A stretch of 64,000 nucleotides of DNA from Sipunculus nudus. Its lineage: Eukaryota; Annelida; Sipuncula; Golfingiida; Sipunculidae. Position numbers and translations under genes: made by a program. Where the stretch lies: NCBI GenBank assembly GCA_026874595.1, contig CM049319.1:1867501-1931500 (forward strand), given 5' to 3'. Position 1 is the first letter of the stretch. The number at the start of each line of letters is the position of its first letter. Shown piece by piece: positions 14,330 through 25,110 of the stretch. Under the pieces are notes generated by a model. That model had not been told where the DNA came from. It made no database searches and saw nothing but the letters and a program-made list of their open reading frames with translations.

Positions 14330-14760
14330 TAGCTACTAATCCTGGTGCAGCGATACCAGATCAGAGGTCGTTAGTCAGACAGGATAAAAAATGGCCATTT
14401 CCCAAAAGTCTCATTCATTGTACAATGACCCGGGGACAAAATGTAATCTCAGCAAACAAAATAAACCTGGTAGGGCGGGATGTATTCTGATTGGAGCCCG
14501 CATGAGTGCACTATGGCCGGGGTATCTGGAGTTTATTATATGAGCATTAACTGGGCAGAAGCCCTGCTTGTTCTTCCTGATTTATCAGCGGGCTGGCCTT
14601 TTCTGCCGGACACCAGATGTGAGCGGCACATGCAGGGCTGGTGTTTGAACTCTGCTGTTATAATTCCCACATGGTGACAGTCAGCTGGCCCCTACACCTG
14701 TACACGGGAGTTCCTGGTGTGTCTGTGTTTTGTCTGCTCAGGGTATAATGGCTGCATTTA
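14330..14760. other. GC-richer intronic island, no gene seen
   Basis: This block is clearly less AT-rich than its surroundings. Reading both strands gives only short frames with no known domain and no clean splice sites. It could be a conserved noncoding element or an old repeat; the sequence alone does not decide. Confidence 0.35.
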
Positions 14761-15546
14761 CAAGATAAAACTTATCAAGGTCAAGCAGCACACAAAATAT
14801 CTGGACAATCCTTAATGTCATATTTAAGAAATTTATTCATCAGAGTTATAAGTCTTCAGCCATTCTAGGTCAATAATTGTGAAATTTCTCAATTTTTAGT
14901 GCTGTGATATGAAGGACTGGTTTGTCTTAAAGTTAGATTTGGGTAGAGTCATATTAAAACAATGTTATACAAATATGTACAACATTTCTGTCAAAATATA
15001 CCAGTTGGCTTACATAATATTGGTACTTTGGCAAATACATAATAAAACTTACCAGCAAGAAAACTGAATATACTATTAATATTTGGTTGAAATGAAGGGC
15101 TTCTGATTCCCTGATTTGATACACAAAAGCTTTTTTATAATATACAGGGTACACATATACCAAAAGTAACCATATACCAAAAATTGTATGGTACACTTAT
15201 TTTTCACTTCAGAGAGGAAATCTTTAAAACTCACAGCTGTACATGTTCAATGTTTCCTGTATTACAAACTGTTCTTACCAACAAAACTCCTGTGGAATAT
15301 ATATTTAATCTGATATTATGCTTAAAGTTTGCAATGATAGATAAAAAGCTGTGTTTGGCTTATATATCCATGAATATATGTCCCATTTCCTGTACGCAAA
15401 ACCCATTAGCCTCAACCTGAGGAAATAAATCTCACACCAGCACAGAGTTGACTGTTTCAGCAGGACAGTGTATAAAAACAGCACAGCCAACTAGCTTTCA
15501 GCATCTGGCAGCAAGCTGGCATAAAATATAATAAATGGTCCCCTAC

Positions 15547-15655
15547 CTTTCAGCATGTGTCTACAGTAGTGAATGGGGACCGGCCGGTTTTCTGGGTTTA
15601 CGCAGGAAATGGCTCTCTGCCGTACCCCAAGGGCGCAGTCATCACTGTCTGTTTT
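15547..15655 (-). CDS. THSD7-like gene, second coding exon (109 bp)
   Basis: This minus-strand exon encodes 36 residues plus one base. It supplies the middle of a thrombospondin type 1 repeat: the reading includes DDCALGVRQRAISCV and a later IHYCRHMLK, fitting the C-G-x-R-x-R-x-x-x-C and following Cys pattern of THSD7A/B repeats. The acceptor reads TTCTGTTGTAG before 15655 and the donor reads AAAG then GTAGGG after 15547. The upstream exon ending at 22404 stops in phase 0 after W-N-I-G-P-W-T-S-C-R-K, and this exon opens in phase 0, so together they rebuild one repeat. It ends in phase 1. It has no internal start codon in frame before its Met, so ATG-based gene finding misses it. The next exon was not found in the remaining 15.5 kb. 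Confidence 0.8.
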
Positions 15656-16403
15656 CTACAACAGAATTATTGGAAGTTATCTCAAGTCATCAAGTTATCA
15701 AGAAAGAAACATTAAAATACATTAGCTGCAGAAGTGATGTTTCACCAGTGGGAGCACTTACCATTCAAAGCTTTTCTTTTCACATAAAACCCCTTCCTTG
15801 TAGTGATTTGTAATTCATACAGTACACACTGTGGGTTCATTAACATCAACTGATAATTACCAATTTCTGTTCCATATTGTCATTATCTAATATATTATAT
15901 GAATTTATTATATAAATTTATACTTTATGTGGCATTTGCATCACACCTCTTTTCATGGGCCTCCTAGTGATAAAAATTCCAGGAATTTGTAATCATTTTC
16001 CCAAATTCTAGGGATTTTTTGTTGTGATAGGGAATGTTTGTTTCCCTTTAAGTCCCACTAAGTTTCCCCATTTGTATTTGGCTGTATCTTGCAGTTTGTA
16101 CAGAAGGTATGAGTAGCAAATTAACAAGTCATTCATATTATTTTCTTACTGTTCTTACTCTGATTCCCAAAATGGCATTTTGATAACATCTCAAATTTGC
16201 TATAAAGCTCCTAATGCCAGGAATTCCTTTAAATTGTTTCCTGGAATCAACAACATTTTCTGTGTAATCTAGATATGAAACCTTTTATTTGCCCATTATT
16301 ATTATGTAATGAAACCCCATGTAGAATGAGAAATTCGAAAATAAGTTCCTTCTGGTTACTCCAGGAAATCTGTGGTAGGATTTCCTGAAATTTGAAACAT
16401 TAT

Positions 16404-16405
<2 letters not shown>

Positions 16406-16468
<63 letters not shown>
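16406..16468. repeat. TA microsatellite
   Basis: About 60 bp of nearly pure alternating TA lies within the THSD7-like intron. Confidence 0.95.
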
Positions 16469-16471
<3 letters not shown>

Positions 16472-17159
16472 GTAATGTTGTTGCTTTATTTGTTTTGTGG
16501 TGTTAAAACCTGGCAAAATGATCACTTTTTTCTACCACATACCCACTTAAAGATTTTGTATAAGAATAAAACAGTACTAAATTTTTCATGGATTTTAAAA
16601 AAAGATCCCAAATTATTAAATTTGATAGGTGCTTTACAATATATTAGTTAATAACTATTAATTGCTATAAGGAGAGATGTTTACACCTTGTTTCAGCTAC
16701 ACTTTGTTATATTGATGCTGTAACTATGACTGGAATACTATTCAAATAATTGTCAACTAATTTTTTTTATGAAACTTCAGATTGGTAATATAACTGGTCC
16801 TGGTAAACCATATTTGTTAATATTTATCAATTATGTACACATGTGGATTTGAATTTAACTTCATATTTTCCTCCCACCAAACTGCCTTATTTTCATTAAC
16901 TTACAAATATATACCAGCCACCAATAATTGAAAATAAACAAACAAATTTGTTAAATATAAGTATCATCTGATCACTGCCTCCAGTTTGATCACATGATTG
17001 ATGGCATAAAAACATATGAACAGAGGGCACCTGGGCGACCACAGTAAAGCTGCTAATTATCATTTTTATCTTGACCTCCGTATCACATGATGTACCTCAA
17101 TGCATGTGACAGCCTGTTGATGCAATGCATAGCCTGTGGAACACCCTCTTTGTGTTTGT

Positions 17160-17275
17160 GGTTGTGATCCCTGATTTTTTTTAGGACAAATAAAAATTCA
17201 TGCAGGGCAAGTAAAATCTAGATGTTACTTCCCTGCTAGGCATCTACTTTCAAAAGCTAATGTCGAGCCCTGGTC
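17160..17275. repeat. Dispersed repeat, mate of 8341-8475
   Basis: It ends with AGCTAATGTCGAGCCCTG at 17255-17272 and carries GGGCAAGT-type words upstream. This is the inverse arrangement of the copy at 8341, so the two are separate insertions of one family. Confidence 0.4.
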
Positions 17276-18419
17276 CATGACTAAATTTAAAACAACCCTT
17301 GCTATCCTGTGACCCAGTGGCATTATTCAAGGTCACATAACAAGATGAATCCAAAATGGATGAAGATGCTGTGATGAGGATGATATCTCACGAGTAATTC
17401 AGCAAATTTATGATTCTGCATGTTACACATAATCAAATTCAGAAATAACAGATGTAGATATAAAAATTTTCATCTGCTGCAATGACTCATTTTTCTTAAT
17501 TATTAAATTTAACTATTCATGAAACATTTGCCTGTAATTGCCATTCTCTGGAGTGTTTACAGAGTTAATCATTTATGGATGAAGGAGAGAGGCATATTCA
17601 ATGCCAACGGCTCCCTAAGTGACCATTATTAATGATATAATCGGGCTTCAAGATAGATTCAAGTGTTTACAAACATACCTCCAAGGGGCCCCTTATCAGG
17701 TTCCCCAGACTGGTTTCATGAACAGCACCCTAACCCACACTGAGTGTAAAATACCAGTTTAGTTTTGACAGCATTGCGTGGGAAGCTGTGAGAAAATGGT
17801 TTGATGGTGTGACCCTCCCGCAGATTTAATATGTCAAATAAAACTTAAATTTCAGGAGTAAATCATCAATTACAGAATAAATTTATGCATTACTATTTTA
17901 CATTTGTTATTCATGAGTATTGAGTAAGCAAATTTGTGACATATTTATAACCAATACTTTTTGAATCTCCACAGCTGAATAAAGACATGTATATATACTG
18001 AAACAGAGAACAAGACATGAAAGTCTCCATTGTGTTAACTAATAATGCTTTTTAGAGTGTCTACTCAAGAAGGTTATAGCCCCACAGATGGATCTCCAGT
18101 CTATGGCCTCTTTGGTCTACACAACAGCATCTAAAATATTTGCTTTTTCTTCTTCATTTGACAAAAAGAATCTTTGACTGCTATCATTAGGGTTGAAATA
18201 TCATGAAAAAAATAATCAGATTTCTCAAATAATCTTGACTAAAATTTTTCAAGATTCATGGAAATATCTATCCACATTATAATTTCCAAGCTACAAAAAT
18301 ATTTATTTTTGCCGGTGGCCATGAAGTGATGAAACTGAGGATGGTTACAGTGACCCCTCACTGGGCATAAAATGCCAGTTACAGCCAATACAGTATCCCA
18401 GAATCAGCTCAATTTGTAC

Positions 18420-18612
18420 AGTGCTGGTTTAGACAAATGGGACTCTGTTGGGAGTGGGGTGTGATTGTCTGGACTTTTTCTCACCCTTCCCCACCATTAT
18501 GGTAGGTCACATGTGTTTTCACAACCCTGCCCCATTCAAATCATTGGATAAAAGTGAGAAAGCCACTCAGGCTAAGACAGCGAGCTGTGACTGTGCCAGC
18601 CAACTCTGTCCG
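18420..18612 (+). repeat. Diverged direct duplication, copy 1
   Basis: The segment shares long stretches with 21178-21370 in the same order and orientation. Examples are TTTTTCTCACCCTT, ATGTGTTTTCACAACC and AGAAAGCCACTCAGGCT. The copies have diverged by substitutions and small indels. They flank the 180-bp tandem element, so an older repeat may have been split or duplicated around it. Confidence 0.7.
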
Positions 18613-18763
18613 TCTGCCACCACTGATGAAACAACACATGAACATGTATACAACACTTCCTCTACAGCAATATGTGAATTTACAAATTTTTAAATTATTT
18701 TAAAATGTTGCATAACCTTAAACCAAAACTATTTTTTTTTCATCTTGTGAAGTCTGAAGAAAA

Positions 18764-20840
18764 CTAGATGTGTCGGAACGACACGAATGCCCCCGCCTTG
18801 GGCAAATTAGAAACATTTGTAAAATTTGGAAAATTTTTTAAGGTCAGGAGGTGTTGTATGGTCAAAAGTAGGTCAACAAGGGCAAAATGCAAACTCGATT
18901 TGTAACGGGTCATTATCAAGCAACACACCAAAAATTATGCCAGTATATGCAGGCATTGTGAAAAAAAGTCCATACATGTGCATTTTCCATAAAAATTTCT
19001 GTCTTTCATGAAATTTTCTATGTTTAGGATCTGTAAAACAATCAAAAGTAGGTCAACCAGGATGAAACGCAAACTTGATCTGTAATTGTTATTATCTGCC
19101 CACACAAAAAAAATCAGGGTGGTATCTGCAGGCATTGAGGAAAAAAAGTCAGTACATGCATTTGTTATGAAAATTTATATTTTTCATGAAACTTTCTATG
19201 TTCAGGAGCAGTCAAATGGTCAAAAGTAGGTCAACTGAGACAAAACAAGAACTCGATCTGTAACTGGTCATTATCTGCCTACACACCAAAAATCAGGCCC
19301 ATATCTGCAGGCACTGCTTAAAAAGTCCATACATGTGCACCTTTTTTATGAAATTTTCTATGTTAGAGCACCGTCAAACGGTCAAAAATAGGTCAACTGG
19401 GACAAAACGTGAACTCCATCTATAACTGGTCAATATCTGCCAACACACCAAAATTCAGGCCAATATCTGCAGGCATTGCGAAAAAACGTCTGTACATGTG
19501 TATTTCTCATGAAATTTCATATTTTTCATGAAATTTTCTATGTTCAGGAGCCGTAAAACGGTCAAAAGAAAGTCAACCGGGACGAAACGCGAACTCGATC
19601 TGTAACTGGTCTATATCTGCCCACACACCAAAAATCAGGCCAATATCTGCAGGCATTGTGAAAAAAAGTCCGTACATGTGTATCTGTCATGAATATTTCT
19701 ATTTTTCATGAAAATTTCTAAGTTTAGGAGCCGTTAAACGGTCAAAAGTATGTCAACCAGGACAAAACGCGAACTCGATCTGTAACTGGTCTATATCTGT
19801 CCACACACCAAAAATCAGGCCAATATCTGCAGGCACTGAGAAAAAAAAACGTACATGTGTATTTGTCATGAAATTTCATATTTTTCAAGAAAATTTCTAT
19901 GTTCAGGAGCCGTAAAACGGTCAAAAGTAGGTCAACCAGGACGAAATGCGAACTTGATCTGTAACTGGTCTATATCTGCTCACACACCAAAAATCAGGCC
20001 AACATCTGCAGGCATTGCAAAAAAAAGTCCGTACATGTGTATCTGTCATGAATATTTCTATTTTTCATGAAATTTTCTAAGTTTAGGAGCCGTAAAACGG
20101 TCAAAAGTAGGTCAACCAGGACGAAATGCGAACTCGATCTGAACTGGTCTTTATCTGCTCACACACCAAAAATCAGGCCAATATCTGCAGGCATTGTGAA
20201 AAAAAAGTCCGTACATGTGTATCTGTCATGAATATTTCTAATTTTCATGAAATTTTCTAAGTTTAGGAGCCGTAAAACGGTCAAAAGTAGGTCAACCAGG
20301 ACGAAACGTGAACTCGATCTGTAACTGGTCTATATCTGCTCACACACCAAAAATCAGGCCAATATCTGCAGGCATTGCGAAAAAAAGTCTGTACATGTGT
20401 ATCTGTCATGAATATTTCTATTTTTCATGAAATTTTCTAAGTTTAGGAGCCGTAAAACGGTCAAAAGTAGGTCAACCGGGACAAAACGCGAACTCGATCT
20501 GTAACCGGTCTATATCTGCCCACACACCAAAAATCAGGCCAATATCTGCAGGCATTGCGAAAAAAAGTCCGTACATGTGTATCTGTCATGAATATTTCTA
20601 TTTTTCATGAAATTTTCTAAGTTTAGGAGCCGTAAAACGGTCAAAAGTAGGTCAACCAGGACGAAACGCGAACTCGATCTGTAACTGGTCTATATCTGCC
20701 CACACACCAAAAATCAGGCCAATATCTGCAGGCATTGTGAAAAAAAGTCCGTACAACTGTTTCATTTCGGAATGACGGAATGACGGACATGGGTAAAACT
20801 ATATGCCCCGGCCACTTTGTGGCGGGGGCATAAAAAAATT
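18764..20840 (-). mobile_element. Helitron/Helentron-like element with 180-bp internal repeats
   Basis: About eleven tandem units of 180 bp run from roughly 18830 to 20755; GTACATGTGTAT recurs at 19851, 20031, 20211, 20391 and 20571. The flanks are unique. The left end has CTAG at 18764-18767, then a hairpin with stem GTGTCG/CGACAC (18770-18784) and ATGCCCCCGCC (18787-18797). The right end carries the exact inverse GGCGGGGGCAT at 20821-20831 and its own GCCAC/GTGGC hairpin. A hairpin followed by CTAG on the minus strand matches Helitron 3' ends. A central tandem core plus subterminal inverted repeats matches nonautonomous Helentron and bivalve pearl-type elements. No helicase or Rep gene is present, so it is nonautonomous. 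Later units are more alike than the first ones, suggesting recent expansion at the right side. The minus-strand 5' end is uncertain by about 10 bp. Confidence 0.6.
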
Positions 20841-21177
20841 ATGAAGGTTTTTTTTTAATAACCCTACCCTTTATATATTACACCTCTGTGTCTTTCTTTA
20901 ATCTTTCTTTGCAATATCCAGACTATGTTGTTTTAGGAACAAGACTTCAAATGTGAACGATCAATGACTCCAGTTACATTAATGAAAACAGTGTAGGCAA
21001 GGTCCTGTTGAGAAAATCTTAGCACATTGATGAAAATGGTTCTCTCCTCTTCAAAATTCAAGACATTTTCAAAGAATTCACCAGACTCAGTAATAAAATA
21101 ATACTGGTCCTTGAAATTTTCATTATTAAATGTAAGCATTTCCAGGTTTCCAAGGACATATTTGCAGTTCCCAATTT

Positions 21178-21370
21178 GGGCATTGCTGGCTTAGTTAGTC
21201 CCACGTGACTCTGGGAGGAGGGTACGATTAGTCTAGGTTTTTCTCACCCTTTACCACCATTAGGATGGGTTAGATGTGTTTTCACAACCTTGCTCCAGTA
21301 AAAACATGGGGTAAAAGTCAGAAAGCCACTCAGGCTGAGACAGCAAGCTGCGACTGCACCAGTAGATTGA
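21178..21370 (+). repeat. Diverged direct duplication, copy 2
   Basis: Mate of 18420-18612, in the same orientation about 2.76 kb downstream. Short open frames in both copies follow the shared repeat and carry no recognisable domain. Confidence 0.7.
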
Positions 21371-22403
21371 GTAAGTCTGCCAGGGCACAAGCAGCAACAT
21401 GTGAACAGACAAACGCATCCTTTAAAACAAACATGCCACTGACTGGAATGAAATTGAATTTACAAGTTCTCCATGAATGACAAAATTACCCCTAAAAAAA
21501 GTGGGGGCACCACTAAAACTGGGCTAGGAAATTGATGAGATGTTCACTTTCTATGTGCAATCTGAGACAACAACTCAATAATAAACGTTAACAATTTGCT
21601 ATAAGTATGATTAATTTTCCTCTGCAATTTTTTCTATTTAAATGGTTCTTTCTCATTACAAGGCTGTGCCATTATCACTTCTGTAATGTGTATAATCCTC
21701 TTACAATTACATTAAGGTAAAAAATTATAAATGACATTTCCTGTTTGAAAGAATTCATTTGAAGTACCAACACTTTTTTGTGACAATAATGAACATGGAG
21801 TTGTTATTAATTCTAATACATGTTCACCTTTTAAACGAAACACCACCAAAAATTACATTATTAGTCTTTTCTTTAATTGAATAAACTTACATTCCATGTC
21901 ATCATGAACTGTTGTATTTTTATGAGGAGAAAAAAATGAGGTAAATATGGAAACTGAATTTACCTTACTGTTGTTATTTTTCTATATTCAAACTAATTTT
22001 AATATCCACAGGCCATCAGTAGCCTGCAATGGATTACATTTGGTTAAATAAATAAAGAAAGCAGTGCTGTTAATGTTACTTTTAATCTTTCAATTTTTGA
22101 CACCAGTTCTTACACAGGTAATTCATTTACATCAAAGATGCAACCATATTTCACACATTAAATGCTTATAATTTTAATGCTTACCTTTTCATTTACACAG
22201 GAGATTTAAATCAAATATTATTTCAAATGTAAAGTCAATCTCGTTTTAAGATTCTGAAGATTTAAACTTTTGAATTATATGATGTTCAAACCATACGCTC
22301 AGCCTATACACTGCAGGTTCTCATTATATTTGTAGTTTTTTATTAAATTTTGCGACATTCGTCATAATTGGTTTCATGGGTACGTAACTGTCGTCATAGT
22401 TAC

Positions 22404-22969
22404 CTTTCTACAGCTCGTCCAGGGTCCGATGTTCCACCTGTAAATTGGTCCCGTGTTCCCTAAACATGGCGGTAACGCGGCACAAACTTCAGTTTCAACC
22501 AAAGGTTCACATTCAGAACCTTTGTCATTGGACGGAACCAACAACTTTCTGATCCGGTATCGGGTCCCGCGCCCACAATTATGCGAGCACGGGCTCCATT
22601 TTTCCCAGAGAGATAAAACACAGTTATGAGCGCACTCCGACCTCGGACATTTTGCACGGTGTGTTGGTTTTGATAATCCTAGCCGGTGACAATGAAATGG
22701 AGCGACTTTTTCACCGGATTGTATATATACACAGAACACTTCACGTTTTTTATAACACGCCCCACAGCATGTGTCAATGGTATAATCCTTATATGAGCAG
22801 GGACTCCAGTCTGCTTTTTGCCACTCAAATAGACCTGTTTCATTCTCAAATGCTAGCGACCGGCAGCCTATACTTAGAACACCAAATAAACTTATCCATA
22901 CCATAATGGCCATTTTGACGGTGGTTGTAAAAATACCTATATAATCCAACGGGCGTTCTATCAGACAAT
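22404..22969 (-). CDS. THSD7A/B-like thrombospondin type 1 protein, first coding exon
   Basis: The coding part is 22404-22913 (170 codons); 22914-22969 is 5' leader. I chose ATG 22913 because a hydrophobic signal peptide follows at once (residues 1-21, ending near GCRSLA), it has AAA before the ATG and G after it, and a good acceptor (TTTTTTTTCAG, exon start 22969) lies just upstream. In-frame codons further upstream cross that acceptor and a TA/CA microsatellite, so they are not coding. Residues about 31-94 form a first TSP1-type unit (WSPC near 36, then CC-GAC and CVYIQSGE). Residues 97-150 form a canonical TSP1 repeat with W103, W106SPC, CSHNCGRGTRYRIR and terminal PPC. A third starts at W160 (GPWTSC) and continues in the exon at 15547. 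Asn24-Glu-Thr is a glycosylation sequon. Alternating full and partial TSP1 units with a D/N-C-V-L-S-x-W pattern fit THSD7A/B, which in vertebrates are type I membrane or shed proteins of endothelium and podocytes. The donor AGAAAG/GTAACT is phase 0. Confidence 0.85.
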
Positions 22970-23035
22970 CTGAAAAAAAAATACAAGAGTGAAGTGTAAA
23001 AAAAATGTAATACGTAACGTTTGAAAATGGTCTGG

Positions 23036-23069
<34 letters not shown>

Positions 23070-23129
23070 GTCTCTCTCGCTCTCTCTCTCTCTCGCTATA
23101 TATATATATGCATATATACATATATATAC

Positions 23130-23160
<31 letters not shown>

Positions 23161-23504
23161 AAATATAATATAATATAGTTTGACACTTTCAAAACGTTTA
23201 ATTATAGATGTTCGTAAAAAGATTTCTATTACTGATATAACACTGATAAAAAAATAATTACCTGCCTATACTTGTACGAATAGCAGTTTCTTTATACTTA
23301 AGGAAAATTGATGAGAAACTTGACAACTTGTAATTAGGCTCAATCAATTATCGGTACTCGAGTATTAGGCTGCAATTCCCATTACATAGCAATGACATAT
23401 ATTAGGCTTTAATATGAGTAATATCGTACTTAAGTTAACATGGGAACGTATGTACTAGTAGATATATACGTAATTACTCACTCAAGGTACACGCACTAAC
23501 TTAC
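22970..23504 (-). other. Putative intron 1 in the 5' leader, with compound microsatellite
   Basis: A strong donor CTCAG/GTAAGT (exon end 23505) and the acceptor at 22970-22971 would define a 535-bp intron in the leader. Around 23037-23175 it holds adjoining CA, TA and TC arrays. An alternative donor GCAG/GTAATT exists near 23271. The pairing is inferred without transcript data. Confidence 0.5.
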
Positions 23505-24480
23505 CTGAGACGTATACGTTACTCCTGTTTGGGGTTCGATGAACCAACTCTAAAAAACCGTGAGACTTTTAATACTTAATCATTGATGATAGTCCCGAGG
23601 TATGTGGTATCCGGCACAGGGGCAGAAAGTTTTCAAAGTCCTGGGTGTCCGAGTTGTTCTCGGGACCAATAGTATAATCTTACATCCAGTAAAACGAGCA
23701 AAGATTTGTAAACTCACAACATACACCCGTGCTAGCACACCCTAACGTTGAAGTGTTGATAAGCTGGCGGGGTGAGCCGGGGCGAGTGTTAGTTCTATCT
23801 CCTCCGGCTCGACACCGCTAGCCGGTTAACAGCGGGCCTGCTTCCATTAGTACAACAACTGCACCCCGGACTGTCAGGGCTGCTGCTACAAGTGCTGCTG
23901 CCGTACCGGGCTGCCAGCAAACGCTTATCCAGACCCGAGCCGCTCCAGCCCTCGGTGAAGCCATGAAGACTTTCTTTCATTGGAGCCAGCTTTGGTTCTG
24001 GCGGGCTTGGCACGTGGAACTAATTCTAGTTCGCTTATCAGTGGAGGGGTGCTCTGTAGAGTCTCAACTGCTCGCACTCGAACCCTCTCTGTACAGCTAT
24101 TTAGCTTTAGTGGAGGGGTGGGGGTTAGGGGCAAGGTGGCGCCCCTTGATCAACCCCCTTATGCAGCTAATAAGTTAACCCCTACCGGGCGAGAAGCCAG
24201 CACTATGCAAACTTTCTCTAGCAAGTTTAACTGTTTTCTTTAGCGGTTAACGGTGATCTGGCTTTCCTGAGGGGTCGGCAGGTAAATTGCCCATCAACTA
24301 CGTGAATTTGCGCTCCAGTGAAGTAGCGCGGAATCTCGCCCAGAGATATATGGCTTAAAAACCGGAGTAATCGATTTAAAACTGTCTGCTGCAACAGTAT
24401 GTTAATGTTCACTGTACAGAATTTGAAAAATGGGATAGTTCATGCGCACAACAGCGCGTAGGCGTATATAGAACTGACGG
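23505..24480 (-). promoter_or_regulatory. CpG-richer promoter and leader zone of the THSD7-like gene
   Basis: This is among the most CpG-rich stretches of the window, especially 23760-24130. It lies directly upstream of the first coding exon on the minus strand and ends at the GTAAGT donor at 23504. A noncoding first exon probably ends at 23505. Near 24440-24475 the minus strand reads TATATACGCC followed by GCGC-rich NRF1-like words (TGCGCAT), a possible core promoter. The transcription start is not determined. Open frames here on both strands show no domain and are probably incidental. Confidence 0.45.
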
Positions 24481-24659
24481 TTTATTTCAAATTACGTCAT
24501 AAAAGATATGATTAACAGGATTTTTAAAGTTTTGTTTTTATTTCCGTTTCATTCATTTTTTTAAACACGCTCATGTTTATATGTGAAGTTTTAATATGCA
24601 TTAGAACACTACAGGGAATATTAAGGCAGTGAGCAGATGATTTATATTTAAGAAAATCT

Positions 24660-25044
24660 GTCTACCAGAAGCGGATCCAGGGGAGAGGTTCCCCCTCCCC
24701 CTTTTATTTTTTTAGCGACCGCAACCTTTTTAAAGGGGGTTAGACCAATTTCTGCGGTTTGGACCCAACCTTCTTTGGACCTGGTGACTTTCATGTTAGG
24801 GTTTATCATTACTCCTCCTGAGTTGGACCCCTACTCTTCCTAAACCCTGGATCCAACCTGTGTGCACGTGAGACATGCTGAAAATTGACATTATTTGCTC
24901 CATTCTAAGAGAGAGAGATAGTGAGAGAGAGCAGGGGCGTAGCCAGGATTTATACAGACGGGGGGGGGGGGGGGTAGTTCCCCCCCGGGGGGGGGGGGGG
25001 CTCGAGCAGGGTTGGGGCGATACAGCATATCCGCTGGCCAAGGA

Positions 25045-25045
<1 letters not shown>
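24660..25045. mobile_element. hAT-like transposon end fragments with G/C runs
   Basis: AGAAGCGGATCCAGGGG near 24668 and GCAGGGGCGTAGCCAGG near 24931 resemble the terminal CAGNGGCGGATCCAG-type sequence of hAT elements. The same motif bounds the element at 33572-34477. Between about 24960 and 25001 there are G14, C7 and G14 runs that can pair or form G-quadruplexes. No complete element could be closed. Confidence 0.35.
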
Positions 25046-25093
<48 letters not shown>

Positions 25094-25110
25094 CATATAT
25101 TATATATAGA
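25046..25110. repeat. TA microsatellite
   Basis: Alternating TA with a few interruptions, directly after the G/C-run region. Confidence 0.9.

Larger units (their letters stand above)
15656..22403 (-). other. 6.7 kb intron of the THSD7-like gene
   Basis: Bounded by a GT donor (GTAACT, exon end 22404) and an AG acceptor (exon start 15655). It contains a TA microsatellite near 16406-16468, a dispersed repeat ending at 17272, a diverged direct duplication (18420-18612 and 21178-21370), and the 180-bp tandem element between those copies. The remainder, for example 15656-16400, 17280-18400 and 21400-22400, is AT-rich with nothing recognised. Confidence 0.7.

Noticed and set aside
22914-23192. N-terminal extension of the TSP1 frame by 93 codons (Ile/Tyr-rich, then Cys/Val-rich)
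   Set aside because: It reads through a splice acceptor and TA/CA microsatellites. The signal peptide starts at Met 22913.
23795-24243. Pro/Ser-rich frames on both strands in the CpG-rich zone as a gene
   Set aside because: They show no domain and no clean exon structure. The composition and position fit a promoter or leader better.
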